This document shows positions 20,348 to 30,111 of a stretch of 64,000 bases of DNA, one piece after another; position 1 is the first letter of the stretch, and each line of letters begins with the position of its first letter. Made by a program: the position numbers and the translations under genes. The notes under the pieces were generated by a model, which had not been told where the DNA came from, did not search any database, and was given only the letters and a program-made list of their open reading frames with translations. Source of the DNA: Spartobacteria bacterium (GTDB lineage: Bacteria > Verrucomicrobiota > Verrucomicrobiia > Chthoniobacterales > UBA10450); NCBI GenBank assembly GCA_003134785.1, contig PLCN01000014.1, forward strand, positions 62,001 to 126,000. The letters run 5' to 3'.

Positions 20348-20887
20348 CTAGCCAGCCGGTCTTCGAGCTGCGCGAAGCATCGATCCTTGCACAACTACGC
20401 CGATTACCACCAAAGCGGCGAAAAGAATTACCGCGCCGCTTTGTGGCAACACAATCCCGTTGCCGATAAGATGCGCGCCTTCCACCGAGGAAAGGAGAAT
20501 CAATACCCAATCGAATAAAGCCAGCAGCAGAAGCGCCCCCAGGATTCCGCCGATGACGAAAGTGATCCCGCGGTTCTGGGAGTAATCGGCGTAGAATGCC
20601 GCCAGCAACGCCGAAGCGGCGCGCCCTCCCGCGACAAATCCGGCCACGGCAATGGCAACTTTCTGCAACAAAATCGCAAGCAGAGCGCCGAGAATGCCGA
20701 GGCCGAGCGCGATCAGCAGCGTCATCCACACCGGCGGATCGCGCATGAAATAAGTCGCGATCTCAACGCCCACCGCGAACCCGAGCGCCGCGACGAAGAG
20801 CCAGAAAAGTTTCCGTCCGAAGAGGAGGATCGCCGCACCAACGATCACGCCAATAATCGGAACAGAAAAGTTCGCCGGCAGCGTCAT
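20348..20887 (-). CDS. Polytopic membrane protein (DUF4203/TMEM198-like)
   Basis: 179 residues almost entirely made of hydrophobic helices, about six, with small Gly/Ala-rich turns (GVIVGAAILLFGRKLFWLF, GFAVGVEIATYF, LGLGILGALLAILLQK). The Gly-rich repeated helix pairs recall DUF4203/TMEM198-type proteins, whose function is unclear. It is convergent with the acetyltransferase gene and its start faces a long inverted repeat. Confidence 0.6.
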   Translation of the reverse strand: MTLPANFSVPIIGVIVGAAILLFGRKLFWLFVAALGFAVGVEIATYFMRDPPVWMTLLIALGLGILGALLAILLQKVAIAVAGFVAGGRAASALLAAFYADYSQNRGITFVIGGILGALLLLALFDWVLILLSSVEGAHLIGNGIVLPQSGAVILFAALVVIGVVVQGSMLRAARRPAG

Positions 20888-20911
20888 AGAGTATTTATGT
20901 CACGCGTAATT

Positions 20912-21082
20912 GCACGTCATCCCGAGCCGCGCAGACGGCGAGAGACCTCTCAGTTACTCGATGGTCACTCAAGCCTACGATAAGCGCCACGCCAGTAGCG
21001 ATGTCGCCCGCCTGAACATTGCGAGACGCGTAACATGTTTTTGTGAGGTCCCTCGCCGTCTGCGCGGCTCGGGATGACGTGC
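20912..21082. repeat. Long inverted repeat (family C)
   Basis: Outer arms at about 20912-20950 and 21044-21082 are reverse complements containing GTCATCCCGAGCCGCGCAGA and GAGACCTC/GAGGTCCCTC. The centre differs. A diverged copy is at 34577-34702. It fills the gap between the membrane protein and the M28 peptidase. No gene is supported here. Confidence 0.85.
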
Positions 21083-21097
21083 GTTCTCTGTCAGCCG

Positions 21098-22777
21098 TCA
21101 TTTCTTCTTCATCATCTCATCCCGTTTCGCCTTGAACTCAGTCCCCGGCTTCCACTCAGGATATTTGTCACCGTTCGCCACTTGATAACCGACTTCGAAT
21201 AACAGCACAGCGTCTTCCGCTGCGCCCGAAAGATCCCAGGCCGGATCCACCTCGTCGGAGGGCTGGTGATAATGCTTCGCGATATATTCGTTCCTCTTTT
21301 CCATTCCAAATCCGGGCTGTTTCCCGATCACGTCTTTGCCTACTCCGGGATAAAGCGACGGAACGCCGAGCTTGGAAAATTCGAAATGGTCAGCGCGGTA
21401 AAAGCTGCCTTTCTCCGGCTGGCTATTCGGTTTTAGCACGCGGCCGTGACGCGACGCCGCGTCGCCGAGCATGTCGTCGAGCGTCGAGTTGCCGTCGCTC
21501 GTATCTTCGATGTCTTTGGTTTTCCCCCACGCGCTCGCGCCGTCGACATTGATGTCGGCGAGTGTTTTCTCGAGCGGGTAAAGCGGATTGTTCGCGTAGA
21601 ACTTCGCTCCGAGCAAGCCGGCTTCCTCCGCGGTGGGCGCCATCACCAGGACCGAGCGCTTCGTCGGCGCCGGCAACTTCTTGTACGCCTTCGCGATCTC
21701 GAGAATGGTGGCCACGCCGGATGCGTTATCCAAGGCGCCGTTGAAAATCTGGTCGCCTTTCAATTCCTCATGCCGCCCGAGATGGTCCCAGTGCGCGGTG
21801 TAGAGGATCCATTCGTCCTTCAGCTTCGGATCGCTCCCATCGATTTTTCCAACGACGTTGCGCGACTTGAATGAGCGCACCGTTTGTTTCAAATCAAAGT
21901 TCGCTTTCGCGGCGATCGCGACCGGACGGAACTCCTTTGTCATCGCCGTCTTTTTGAGTGCGTCGAAATCGAGGCCGCTCTCGCTGAGCAGTCTCTGCGC
22001 GACATCGAGCGTGATCCACGAACGCACCGGCACGGCGTCCATATTCTTGTTCGCCGCGTCGATCTCGAAATTCTCTTTAGCCCAACTCGTCCGGACGACC
22101 GAGTATGGATACGCCGCCGGCTCGGTCTCATGAATAATCACCGCGGCAGCGGCGCCTTTTTGCGCGGCAATTTCGTATTTGTAGGTCCAGCGCCCGTAGT
22201 AAGTCATGGCGCGGCCCTTGAACATTTTTGGATCAAGCTTCGTTGGGTCGGCCGGATCGGGAATCGGCGGATCATTAATCAGCATCAGGATCGTTTTGCC
22301 TTTCACATCGACACCTTTGTAATCGTCCCAACCGTACTCCGGGGCGACGATGCCGTAACCGACAAAAACGATGTCGCTGTTTTCCGCTTTCACTTCCGGT
22401 TGAAGGCGTGCCGATGACGCGACGTAATCATCCGGGAATTTTAGCGTGATAGTTTTGCCGCCCACCATAAACGAAGCCGTCGGGACCGTGGTAATTCCGG
22501 CGAGCGGAACTTCCTGCGTGTAGGAGCCGTTCGGATTGCCCGGCTTCAGTCCTAAGGCTTTGAATTGTTCGCTGATGTATTTTACTGAAAGCTCTTCACC
22601 TTTCGAGCCAGGCGCGCGGCCTTCGAATTCATCAGAAGCGAGAACCTTGATGTGCTTGAGTAAATCGGCCGCGTTGATGGCATCGCTCGCCGCCTTGGGT
22701 GGCAGCGCGGTAGGATCCGCGGCGATTATTGAACCAGCCGCAGCAAAAATAAATAACCAAGGGTAAGAACATTTCAT
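21098..22777 (-). CDS. Exported M28 family zinc aminopeptidase with PA domain
   Basis: 559 residues with a signal peptide (first 20 residues to IIAADP). An inserted PA-type domain spans about residues 125-280. The M28 catalytic part holds TAHWDHLG (zinc His), [17 protein letters not shown] (bridging Asp), [10 protein letters not shown] (catalytic Glu-Glu), [21 protein letters not shown] and HQPSDEVDP (zinc His). All metal ligands appear intact. It is probably periplasmic and trims peptides. A second exported peptidase of family M3 is encoded just upstream on the same strand, 81 bases away with a repeat between. Confidence 0.93.
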   Translation of the reverse strand: MKCSYPWLFIFAAAGSIIAADPTALPPKAASDAINAADLLKHIKVLASDEFEGRAPGSKGEELSVKYISEQFKALGLKPGNPNGSYTQEVPLAGITTVPTASFMVGGKTITLKFPDDYVASSARLQPEVKAENSDIVFVGYGIVAPEYGWDDYKGVDVKGKTILMLINDPPIPDPADPTKLDPKMFKGRAMTYYGRWTYKYEIAAQKGAAAAVIIHETEPAAYPYSVVRTSWAKENFEIDAANKNMDAVPVRSWITLDVAQRLLSESGLDFDALKKTAMTKEFRPVAIAAKANFDLKQTVRSFKSRNVVGKIDGSDPKLKDEWILYTAHWDHLGRHEELKGDQIFNGALDNASGVATILEIAKAYKKLPAPTKRSVLVMAPTAEEAGLLGAKFYANNPLYPLEKTLADINVDGASAWGKTKDIEDTSDGNSTLDDMLGDAASRHGRVLKPNSQPEKGSFYRADHFEFSKLGVPSLYPGVGKDVIGKQPGFGMEKRNEYIAKHYHQPSDEVDPAWDLSGAAEDAVLLFEVGYQVANGDKYPEWKPGTEFKAKRDEMMKKK

Positions 22778-22791
22778 AAGTTGATTCCCTA

Positions 22792-22858
22792 ATGTAGAGG
22801 CGCTTGCGCCAAGCGCCTAACCAACAACAACAGGCGCTTGGCACAAGCGCCTCTACAT
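22792..22858. repeat. Inverted repeat (family D)
   Basis: Arms ATGTAGAGGCGCTTG and CAAGCGCCTCTACAT flank inner copies of GCCAAGCGCCT / AGGCGCTTGGC, separated by AACCAACAACAAC. A diverged copy is at 25766-25828. It abuts the stop codon of the M3 peptidase gene. Confidence 0.88.
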
Positions 22859-24991
22859 CTATCTTCCTTCCTTCAACGGCACCGAACCTTCTTTCTTCGC
22901 GCCGCCGATCCCGATTTTTTTCAAAAATGGCTGCACCGATTGTTTGCGTCCGAGAAATTTTTCGATCGACTCGGTGATGTCGCGCGAATCGCCTGGCTCG
23001 TAAATATCGTGCCGCAAGCGCAGTCCCGCTTGCTTGTCCTGGTAACCGTCTTTCGCGGATTCGAAAACCGTCGCCATATCAGCGGCGATCGCATCGGCCC
23101 AGGCGTAGCCGTAGTAACCGGCATCGTATCCATTCAGGTGGCCGAAGTAGCTGACGAAGGTCGTCTCCGGCGCGATCGGCAGGAAAACTTTTTCGAGAAT
23201 CGGATTTGAGACCGCGACGGCGTCGTAGGGTTTATCTTCCGGGTGCGGGGCATGCAGCGCGAGATCGAGCGAGGCAAAGGCAAATTGGCGCCGGTAGTAA
23301 ACGCCCACAGTAGCCAGCTTCGCTTCCGTTAATTTGCCGATCGTTTCCGCCGGAATCTTTTTCGCGGGATCGCGATAATCCGCCGCAAAAGTATCGAGCA
23401 CTTTCTTGTCCCAAACCCAGTTTTGCAGCATCTGCGAAGGCGCCTCGACAAAATCGCCCGGCACATTGGTTCCCGCGAAGCGCGAATATTTCGCGCGCGT
23501 CACAATCGTGTGCAGCGCATGACCGAACTCATGGAAGAGCGTCTCCACGTCGCCGTGGGTCAGAAGCGACGGCTTGCCCTCGCTCGGCGGCGGAAAATTG
23601 CAGAGCAGCGCCACGGTCGGCCGCTGATATTTTCCATCGGGCAGGAGCTTGCCTCCGATGATCTCAAATTCCGCGAAGTGATTGAACTTCCCTTCGCGTG
23701 GAAACATATCGAGATAGAACATCCCGAGCGGCTCGCCTGTGGCGGCGTCGGTCACGGCGTAAAGTTGGAGATCGTCGACCCATTTTTGCGGCGCGGAGAT
23801 TTTCTCAAACTTCAGGCCGAAGATGCTCTGGTAGATGTTGAACATTCCCTCGAGCGTTTTTTGAAACGGGAAGTAGACTCGCAACGCCTCGCTATCGACG
23901 GCGTATTTCTGTTTCTTGAGCTGGTTCTGATAATAACGAAAATCCCACAGATCGATTTTTGCCTTCGCATCTTTCGTTTCCACGGCCTTTAGTTTTCGGA
24001 GCTCTTCGACTTCGGCGCTGAACTTGGGCTGCGTCCCCGCAATGAGATCGTTGATATATTTCTCCGCGCCCGCCGCGGATTTGGCCATCTTAACTTCGGT
24101 CTGATAATCCGCCCACGATTTGTAGCCAAGGCGAAGCGCAATTTTATTCCGCAGCGCCAGCATTTGGTTTAGCACGGCGACATTTTTCTCTTTGGCCATG
24201 CTGTCGTGGATGACGTAGAGCCGCTTGCGCACTTCTTCGCTCATCGCGTTCTCCATCACGGCGGTGTATTGCCACGTGACATTGGCTTTCACCGAATAGG
24301 CGTCATCGCCGGTTTTGATTCCGGGCGAGGCGAGGAAGCTTTCCGGCACGCCCTCGAGATCGGCTTTGGTAAAGACGACCGGGGCCTGCACCTCGACAAT
24401 GTTGGAATCGAAATCCGTTCCGAGCTTCGAAAGATCTTTCCGAAGTTTTTCCACCTCCTGCCGCTTCTCCGGCGAAAGTTCGAGACCCGCGCGCCGGTAA
24501 TCGCGCAAAGTTTCCTTGAGCAGCTTCGCGTCTTCACCACTCAGCTTTGGGTTCGTCTTTTCGAAAGCCTTCATTGCCTTGTAAACGTCTTCCCTGTAAT
24601 CGATGCCGACCGCCCAATCCTGGAATAATTTCACGGCGTTTTCCGCGGCAGTTCGCATCGCGGCGGACGAGTTCGTTTCCTTGATGATCGTCGCTTTGTT
24701 CGCTGCGATGCGCGCCTGATAATTGAGATCGTCGAGCGCGACGATCGTGCTTTTGAACGTGACTTTGCGCAGGTCCTGCGCGCCGATTTGATCGAGAGCT
24801 TTGTTAGCGGTCGCGATCGCGTTTTTGACGGAGGCTTCTACTGCTTCGGGCGTTTGTTCCCAGTCCGGCAGCGTGAGAATGGAATTCGCTTTCGCCGCGG
24901 CGTCGCGGAAGGAATTAGCGGTTTTCAGATCATCAGAGCGAACGTTGTGGGCGAGTCCGCAGAGAAGAAGGGTGGCAAGGAGCTGTTTCAT
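22859..24991 (-). CDS. Exported M3 family oligopeptidase
   Basis: 710 residues, a thimet-oligopeptidase/Dcp-like zinc peptidase. A signal peptide (MKQLLATLLLCGLAHNVRS) predicts export, unlike cytosolic PrlC. The catalytic zinc motif is LFHEFGHALHT (HExxH, about residue 490), followed by the third ligand in FVEAPSQMLQNW; the C-terminal part GYDAGYYGYAWADAIAADM is the substrate-binding Gly/Tyr loop of the family. It ends exactly at the family D repeat. Pairing with the M28 enzyme suggests stepwise peptide scavenging, an inference from position. Confidence 0.92.
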   Translation of the reverse strand: MKQLLATLLLCGLAHNVRSDDLKTANSFRDAAAKANSILTLPDWEQTPEAVEASVKNAIATANKALDQIGAQDLRKVTFKSTIVALDDLNYQARIAANKATIIKETNSSAAMRTAAENAVKLFQDWAVGIDYREDVYKAMKAFEKTNPKLSGEDAKLLKETLRDYRRAGLELSPEKRQEVEKLRKDLSKLGTDFDSNIVEVQAPVVFTKADLEGVPESFLASPGIKTGDDAYSVKANVTWQYTAVMENAMSEEVRKRLYVIHDSMAKEKNVAVLNQMLALRNKIALRLGYKSWADYQTEVKMAKSAAGAEKYINDLIAGTQPKFSAEVEELRKLKAVETKDAKAKIDLWDFRYYQNQLKKQKYAVDSEALRVYFPFQKTLEGMFNIYQSIFGLKFEKISAPQKWVDDLQLYAVTDAATGEPLGMFYLDMFPREGKFNHFAEFEIIGGKLLPDGKYQRPTVALLCNFPPPSEGKPSLLTHGDVETLFHEFGHALHTIVTRAKYSRFAGTNVPGDFVEAPSQMLQNWVWDKKVLDTFAADYRDPAKKIPAETIGKLTEAKLATVGVYYRRQFAFASLDLALHAPHPEDKPYDAVAVSNPILEKVFLPIAPETTFVSYFGHLNGYDAGYYGYAWADAIAADMATVFESAKDGYQDKQAGLRLRHDIYEPGDSRDITESIEKFLGRKQSVQPFLKKIGIGGAKKEGSVPLKEGR

Positions 24992-25051
24992 AAGTCGAGA
25001 AGCGGAAGCGGGAACATGTTGGAGAAGACGAAGCCGGTAAAGGGGAATCCC

Positions 25052-25132
25052 GTAGCCGCTTCGCTATGCGAAGCGCGAGGGTTGGGCGTGATACAAATCG
25101 CGGCTCGGCGCCGCCCACAGGGCGGCGGCTAC
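25052..25132. repeat. Palindromic repeat (family B)
   Basis: Starts with GTAGCCGCTTCGCTATGCGA, in which CGCTTCGCTATGCGAAGCG is an internal hairpin, and ends with GGGCGGCGGCTAC, so the two ends are inverted. Other copies: 32039-32150, 34015-34061 (rearranged), 58862-58939 and 62577-62654. Confidence 0.88.
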
Positions 25133-25183
25133 AGGTGCTACTTTGCGAAAATTGCGGTGCCGTGCGATTGAGGCCGGAGGACG

Positions 25184-25765
25184 ATGCAACCGTACGTCGA
25201 AAAGTTTCTGCTCGCGTTTATCCCGCTCTTTGTCGCTATCGATCCGATTGGTCTCGTCGCGATTTTCTTGGGGCTCGGCGGCAATGCAGATGCACATCGC
25301 CGGCGACACGAAGGGACGCTCGCGCTCATTACCAGTCTCGCCGTCGCCGTCGGGTTCATTTTTCTCGGCAAAATAATTTTTCGCGCGCTCGGCATCACAG
25401 TGGCGGATTTTCAAGTTGCGGGAGGCTTGATCCTGCTCGGCATTGCGGTGCGCGAGCTGTTGGACTTGAGCGGTCATAATCGCTATGCCGGTGAATCCTT
25501 TGGAGTCGTGCCACTTGGCATGCCGCTCATCGCGGGGCCGGCGTTGCTCACGGCGCTTCTCATTCTGGTCGATACGGTCGGCATCATTTTCACGCTCTTG
25601 GCTTTGCTGGTGAACCTGCTCCTGGTCGGATTCGGATTCCGCTACGCGGACCACCTCACCCGATGGATGGGGCCGCAGGGCCTGAAGGGCGCATCGAAGT
25701 TGATCTCGCTCCTGCTGGCCGCGATCGCGGTGAGCCTGATTCGGCGCGGCTGGCAGACGGCTTGA
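25184..25765 (+). CDS. MarC family integral membrane protein
   Basis: 193 residues with six hydrophobic helices and the family features near the start (FIPLFVAIDPIGLVAIFLGL), then GKIIFRALGITVADFQVAGG and VVPLGMPLIAGPALLTALL. MarC/UPF0056 proteins are inner-membrane proteins of unclear transport function; the old link to multiple antibiotic resistance is not supported. It is divergent from the M3 peptidase and convergent with the CoA-binding gene. Confidence 0.9.
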   Translation: MQPYVEKFLLAFIPLFVAIDPIGLVAIFLGLGGNADAHRRRHEGTLALITSLAVAVGFIFLGKIIFRALGITVADFQVAGGLILLGIAVRELLDLSGHNRYAGESFGVVPLGMPLIAGPALLTALLILVDTVGIIFTLLALLVNLLLVGFGFRYADHLTRWMGPQGLKGASKLISLLLAAIAVSLIRRGWQTA

Positions 25766-25828
25766 TGTAGAAGCGCTTATGCCAAACGCCTGACCAACTA
25801 ACAGGCGCTGGGGATCAGCGCCTCTATA
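25766..25828. repeat. Inverted repeat (family D, diverged copy)
   Basis: Arms resemble those at 22792-22858 but carry substitutions (TGTAGAAGCGCTTATGCC against CAGCGCCTCTATA). It directly follows the marC stop and directly precedes the stop of the convergent CoA-binding gene, so it fills the entire gap. Confidence 0.8.
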
Positions 25829-25830
25829 TC

Positions 25831-26211
25831 TCAGAACTGGCCCGTCCGCAGCATCACGAGCGTGCAGCCTTCGACGACTTCTATACCAGCTTCTTCCGCC
25901 TTCGCCGCGAGTGCGCTGTTCTCCGCACCGGGATTCATGATGATGCGACGCGGCTTCGCCTCAATGATTTCGCCGATGAGCGGATTCGACCGCGCTTCGC
26001 CGAGGTAAAGCGTGACGGTATCGATCGGGCCGGGCGCCTCAGAGATTTTCGGGTAACACTTTTCGCCCAGGATTTCCTCGAAGGCGGGATTGACCGGTAG
26101 GGTTCGGTGCCCGTATTCGTGCAGCAGCTTCAGCGCTTGGTAAGCATAACGGTCCGGCTTGGGCGACGCGCCGAGGACGGCCACGGTTTCGGGTGAGCGT
26201 AATTTTTCCAT
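25831..26211 (-). CDS. CoA-binding protein (YccU-like Rossmann protein)
   Basis: 126 residues with the CoA-binding Rossmann motif VAVLGASPKPDRYAYQAL near the N-terminus, the loop GHRTLPVNPAFEEILGEKCYP and the C-terminal IIMNPGAENSALAAKAEEAGIEVVEGCTLVML. This is the full length of the YccU family, related to the CoA-binding domain of succinyl-CoA synthetase. Binding of CoA is known for the family; the biological role is not. Confidence 0.9.
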   Translation of the reverse strand: MEKLRSPETVAVLGASPKPDRYAYQALKLLHEYGHRTLPVNPAFEEILGEKCYPKISEAPGPIDTVTLYLGEARSNPLIGEIIEAKPRRIIMNPGAENSALAAKAEEAGIEVVEGCTLVMLRTGQF

Positions 26212-26314
26212 CTCTGATTAATCGAAAAAGGTAGGATCGGCAGATGTCCAGCCGCCATTGGTTGCCCTTGCACGGGTTGACACCCGGTGCCTCCTTGTTA
26301 CTATCCTCGCTCTT

Positions 26315-27616
26315 ATGAGATTCCCTTTGGCGTTGACCACCAAGATCGCCGCCTACATTATTACGCAGAAGCTCCGCCGGACGGAAAAGTTCGCCACCGT
26401 CCTGCAGTTGGAGCCGTTGCATACCTGCAACCTCACCTGCACGGGTTGCGGCCGCATTCGCGAATACTCGACTTCGCTCAAGGACATTTTGCCGCTGGAG
26501 GATTGCCTGAGCGCCGCGAACGAATGCAACGCGCCGATGATCTCGATTTGCGGCGGCGAGCCGTTGATTTATCCGCAGATCGAAGCGCTCGTGAAAGGTC
26601 TGCTCGAACAGAAGCGGATCGTTTACATCTGCACGAACGCGATGTTCATGCGCAAAAAGATGCGCGAATGGCTCGCGGGTGAATTGCGGAAATCGGATAA
26701 CGGAAAGCGAAAAGAGCTGGAAGCGAAACTGAGTCTCCTGGTCGAGCGAGGATTGGTTTCTGAGAAGGACGCGGAAGCCGTGCGCCAGGGCCCGAAAGAT
26801 CCAGAGAAGCCGACAATTGGTCCGAGCCGCTGGATGTATTGGAATGTGCACCTCGATGGCCTCGAGCGGACGCACGATCTGATCGTCGAGCGCGAAGGCG
26901 TTTTCAAAGAATGCATTCTCGCCATGAAAATGGCAAAGCTGCTCGGTTACCAGGTCGCCACCAACACCACGATCTACAAGGAAACCGACATGGGCGAAGT
27001 CGAGCAGATGTTCGATTTCCTTTCCGATCTCGGCGTGGACGGTCACACCATCTCGCCCGGTTACGAGTACGACGCCGCCAAAAAAGACATGATCAAGCGG
27101 CTGAACTTGCAGCCGGAAAATTTCTTCCTCACCCGCAAGATGACGATTGAGAAGTTCAAGAAGATCGAGGAATGGATGGGCAAATACACGCTCTTCGGCA
27201 CCCCGATTTACTTCGAATTTCTCGCCGGCAAACGCGACTTGACCTGCTCAGCCTGGGCGATTCCGACGCGCAACATCCGCGGCTGGAAAGGCCCCTGCTA
27301 TCTCATGACCGACGCTCACTACTCGAGCTACGCGGAGCTGCTCGAAAAAGTGCAATGGGAAAAATACGGCGTGGTCGATGGCGTGGCGAAAGACAGCCGT
27401 TGCGAAAACTGCATGGTCCATTGCGGATATGAGCCGACCGCGAGTCTGGGACTGAACGCGCAACGCGGCGACACGTGGAAAAATATCCGGTTCAACTTCG
27501 GCTCGAAACCGAAACCGACCGGCCTGGGCAACGAGATCACGGCGTTCAACGGCGTTACCTCCGGCAATGGCCATTTGACCGGCAAACGCGCCGAAGTCGC
27601 CGCCCAAGCTTCCTAG
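26315..27616 (+). CDS. hpnH: Hopanoid biosynthesis radical SAM protein HpnH
   Basis: Radical SAM enzyme that attaches the adenosyl group to the hopene/diploptene C30 side chain, the first step to extended C35 hopanoids. 433 residues from ATG 26315. The [4Fe-4S] motif is CNLTCTGC (Cys38, Cys42, Cys45), followed by ISICGGEPLIYP (SAM-binding GGEP). C-terminal Cys residues (TCSAW, GPCYL, CENCMVHCGY) fit the family's additional cysteine region. It is longer than usual because of a charged segment at about residues 125-170 (KSDNGKRKELEAKLSLLVER). Two bases separate it from the shc start. Its N-terminus MRFPLALTTKIAAYI supports the chosen start. Confidence 0.95.
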   Translation: MRFPLALTTKIAAYIITQKLRRTEKFATVLQLEPLHTCNLTCTGCGRIREYSTSLKDILPLEDCLSAANECNAPMISICGGEPLIYPQIEALVKGLLEQKRIVYICTNAMFMRKKMREWLAGELRKSDNGKRKELEAKLSLLVERGLVSEKDAEAVRQGPKDPEKPTIGPSRWMYWNVHLDGLERTHDLIVEREGVFKECILAMKMAKLLGYQVATNTTIYKETDMGEVEQMFDFLSDLGVDGHTISPGYEYDAAKKDMIKRLNLQPENFFLTRKMTIEKFKKIEEWMGKYTLFGTPIYFEFLAGKRDLTCSAWAIPTRNIRGWKGPCYLMTDAHYSSYAELLEKVQWEKYGVVDGVAKDSRCENCMVHCGYEPTASLGLNAQRGDTWKNIRFNFGSKPKPTGLGNEITAFNGVTSGNGHLTGKRAEVAAQAS

Positions 27617-27618
27617 CG

Positions 27619-29613
27619 ATGCCTTCTTCACCCGCGAAGCTCATCGCGTTGCCAAGCGTTGTACCCGACGCCGCTCATCCGGCAACGAATGCGGAAATCG
27701 CGGACGCCATCGCGCGGGCGCGAGAGAACTTGCTTCGCCAACAGCATCCCGATGGCCATTGGTGCGGCGAGCTGCTGGTCGATAGCACGCTCTGCTCCGA
27801 TCACGTCCTCTTCATGCATTGGCTGGGCGAAGTGGACGATGCGCTGCAACAACGCTGTGTTCGCCACATTCTGAAACGCCAGCTGCCGGACGGCGGCTGG
27901 AATATCTATTACGGCGGCCCGAGCGAAGTGAACGCGTCGGTGAAAGCTTACTTCGCGCTCAAGCTTGCGGGTCATTCGGCCGACTTGCCGTTCATGCAGG
28001 AAGCGCGCGCGAATATTCTGCGCCTCGGCGGCATCCCGCGCATGAACACTTTCAGCAAGCTTTACCTGGCGCTGCTCGGCCAATTTCCGTGGCAATATCT
28101 GCCTTCCATTCCGGTGGAGATGATCCTGCTGCCGAAATGGTCGCCGTTTAATATTTACAAAATGTCGTCGTGGAGCCGGGCCATGTTGATCCCGCTCGCG
28201 ATCATCAATCATTTCAAGCCGACCCGGGAATTGCCGGGAATGAAGCAGCTCCACGAGCTGTATCCACTCGGGACCGAGCACAAGGATTTCACACTGCCGC
28301 GGGACCCGCGATTTTTTGCCTGGCGGAATTTTTTCCTGCGCGGCGACCACGCGCTCAAATTGATTTCGAAATTCGGATGGCGGCCGATGCGCCGGCGCGC
28401 GATCGAAGAAGCCGAGCGCTGGATGCTGGAACGGATCGGCGAGGGGAGCGATGGGCTCGCAGCGGTTTTCCCCGCGATGCTCAACTGCCTCATCGCCCTG
28501 CGCGCTCTCGGTTATTCTTCCAAGCACCCGGCTTACGAAAAGGCGGCCCGCGATTACGCCGGTCTTTTTGTGGATGACCCGGAGGATTTCCGCATTCAGC
28601 CCTGCATGTCGCCGGTTTGGGACACCGCGATCAACGTTATTTCACTGGCGGAGTCTGGTCTGCCGGCAGACCACCCAGCGCTCCAGAAAGCGGCGGGCTG
28701 GCTGGTGGACAAAGAAGTGCGGCTCCGGGGAGATTGGGCGGTCAACAATCCTCATCCCGAGCCGAGCGGCTGGGCCTTCGAATACAACAACGTTTATTAT
28801 CCGGACACCGACGATACCGCGATGGTTTTGATGGCCTTGCGCCTGGTTCGGCCTAACGAGCCCAAGGCGTTGGACGAATTGTTCGGCCGCGCGCTCGAGT
28901 GGCAATTGAGTTTCCAATGTGACGACGGCGGCTGGGCGGCCTTTGACAAGGAAGTCACACAGCATTGGCTCGAGGACATGCCGTTCGCCGATCACAACGC
29001 CATTCTCGATCCAACTTGCAGCGACCTGACGGCGCGCACTCTGGAACTTTTTGGTTACATCAACTTCGACGCCAAAAAGCGTTCGGTGCGCGAAGCAGTG
29101 CAATACCTGATCGATACCCAGGATGACGATGGCTCGTGGTACGGACGCTGGGGCGTGAACTATATCTACGGAACGTGGCAGGTGCTGCGTGGTCTGCGCG
29201 CTATCGGCGAAAACATGACGAAGGATTGGATCTTGCGCGGACGCGATTGGCTCGAGAGCTGCCAGAATGACGACGGCGGGTGGGGCGAAACGTGCGCGAC
29301 GTACGAGAGTGCGGTGCTGAAAGGCAAAGGCGAAAGCACGGCGTCGCAGACGGCCTGGGCTCTCATGGGAATTTGCGCTTGCGGCGATCTGGACCGGCAC
29401 AGCGTGCAACGTGGCCTTCATTATTTGTTGTCCACGCAGCGGCACGAGGGTGCGTGGGATGAGCCGCAGATAACGGGGACCGGTTTCCCGCGCGTCTTCT
29501 ATCTGAAGTACGATATGTACCGGCAAAATTTTCCGCTGCTGGCGCTCGCGACCTATATCAATTATCGGAACGGGCTCGGGCATTATCCGAGCTTCTATCG
29601 CTGCGGGAAATGA
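27619..29613 (+). CDS. shc: Squalene--hopene cyclase
   Basis: Cyclises squalene to hopene in the membrane. 664 residues from ATG 27619; the open frame extends upstream over hpnH but is not used. The catalytic acid motif DTDD is at about residues 396-399, and several QW repeats are visible (QLPDGGWNIYYGG, QCDDGGWAAFDKE, QDDDGSWYGRWG, QNDDGGWGET), as in the alpha-alpha barrel of the family. Directly coupled to hpnH and overlapping the following DUF5655 gene by ATGA. Squalene-producing genes (hpnCDE) are not in the window. Confidence 0.96.
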   Translation: MPSSPAKLIALPSVVPDAAHPATNAEIADAIARARENLLRQQHPDGHWCGELLVDSTLCSDHVLFMHWLGEVDDALQQRCVRHILKRQLPDGGWNIYYGGPSEVNASVKAYFALKLAGHSADLPFMQEARANILRLGGIPRMNTFSKLYLALLGQFPWQYLPSIPVEMILLPKWSPFNIYKMSSWSRAMLIPLAIINHFKPTRELPGMKQLHELYPLGTEHKDFTLPRDPRFFAWRNFFLRGDHALKLISKFGWRPMRRRAIEEAERWMLERIGEGSDGLAAVFPAMLNCLIALRALGYSSKHPAYEKAARDYAGLFVDDPEDFRIQPCMSPVWDTAINVISLAESGLPADHPALQKAAGWLVDKEVRLRGDWAVNNPHPEPSGWAFEYNNVYYPDTDDTAMVLMALRLVRPNEPKALDELFGRALEWQLSFQCDDGGWAAFDKEVTQHWLEDMPFADHNAILDPTCSDLTARTLELFGYINFDAKKRSVREAVQYLIDTQDDDGSWYGRWGVNYIYGTWQVLRGLRAIGENMTKDWILRGRDWLESCQNDDGGWGETCATYESAVLKGKGESTASQTAWALMGICACGDLDRHSVQRGLHYLLSTQRHEGAWDEPQITGTGFPRVFYLKYDMYRQNFPLLALATYINYRNGLGHYPSFYRCGK

Positions 29614-30062
29614 GCGAAGGCTCCGCGCCCAAACGCGGACCAATGTGGCGGTGTCCGGATTGCCGCCGGCAATTTGCCAACCGGAATCAATCGCACGCCT
29701 GCGGCCGATACACGCTCGCTTCCCATTTCGACGGGAAATCAGCGAACGTCCGCGCGATCTTCGACAAGCTGCGCCGCTTCGCCGAGACGAATGGATCCGT
29801 CACGGTGCTTCCCGAGAAAACGAGAATCGCATTTCAAGTGCGCATGAGCTTCGCCGCGTTCGTCATTCGACAACGTTGGGTCGACGGGCACGTCGTGCTG
29901 GCGCGTCGACTGGAAAATAAACGCTTTCGCCGCATCGAAACTTTTTCTCCCAGGAATCATCTGCACACCTTTCGTTTCGCGAACGCCGATGAGGTCGACG
30001 CCGAAGTTTCCGCGTGGCTGGCGGAAGCGTATCGAGTTGGCGAGCAACGCCATCTTTCTTGA
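29610..30062 (+). CDS. DUF5655 domain protein with N-terminal zinc ribbon
   Basis: 150 residues. The N-terminus WRCPDCRRQFANRNQSHACG looks like a C-x2-C...H-x2-C zinc-binding knuckle; the rest (IFDKLRRFAET, VLPEKTRIAFQVRMSFAAF, RRIETFSPRNHLHTFRF) matches the DUF5655 fold, which has no assigned function. Its start overlaps the shc stop by 4 bases, so it is translated with the hopanoid genes, though no functional tie is known. Confidence 0.8.
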   Translation: MSEGSAPKRGPMWRCPDCRRQFANRNQSHACGRYTLASHFDGKSANVRAIFDKLRRFAETNGSVTVLPEKTRIAFQVRMSFAAFVIRQRWVDGHVVLARRLENKRFRRIETFSPRNHLHTFRFANADEVDAEVSAWLAEAYRVGEQRHLS

Positions 30063-30111
30063 GGCTCTACATTAATTGACGCGCAGCGTTCCCGGCGAGA
30101 CATTGCTGATT

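Noticed and set aside
27475-27618. N-terminal extension of squalene-hopene cyclase
   Set aside because: The upstream part is a shadow of hpnH; ATG 27619 directly after the hpnH stop fits the family length.
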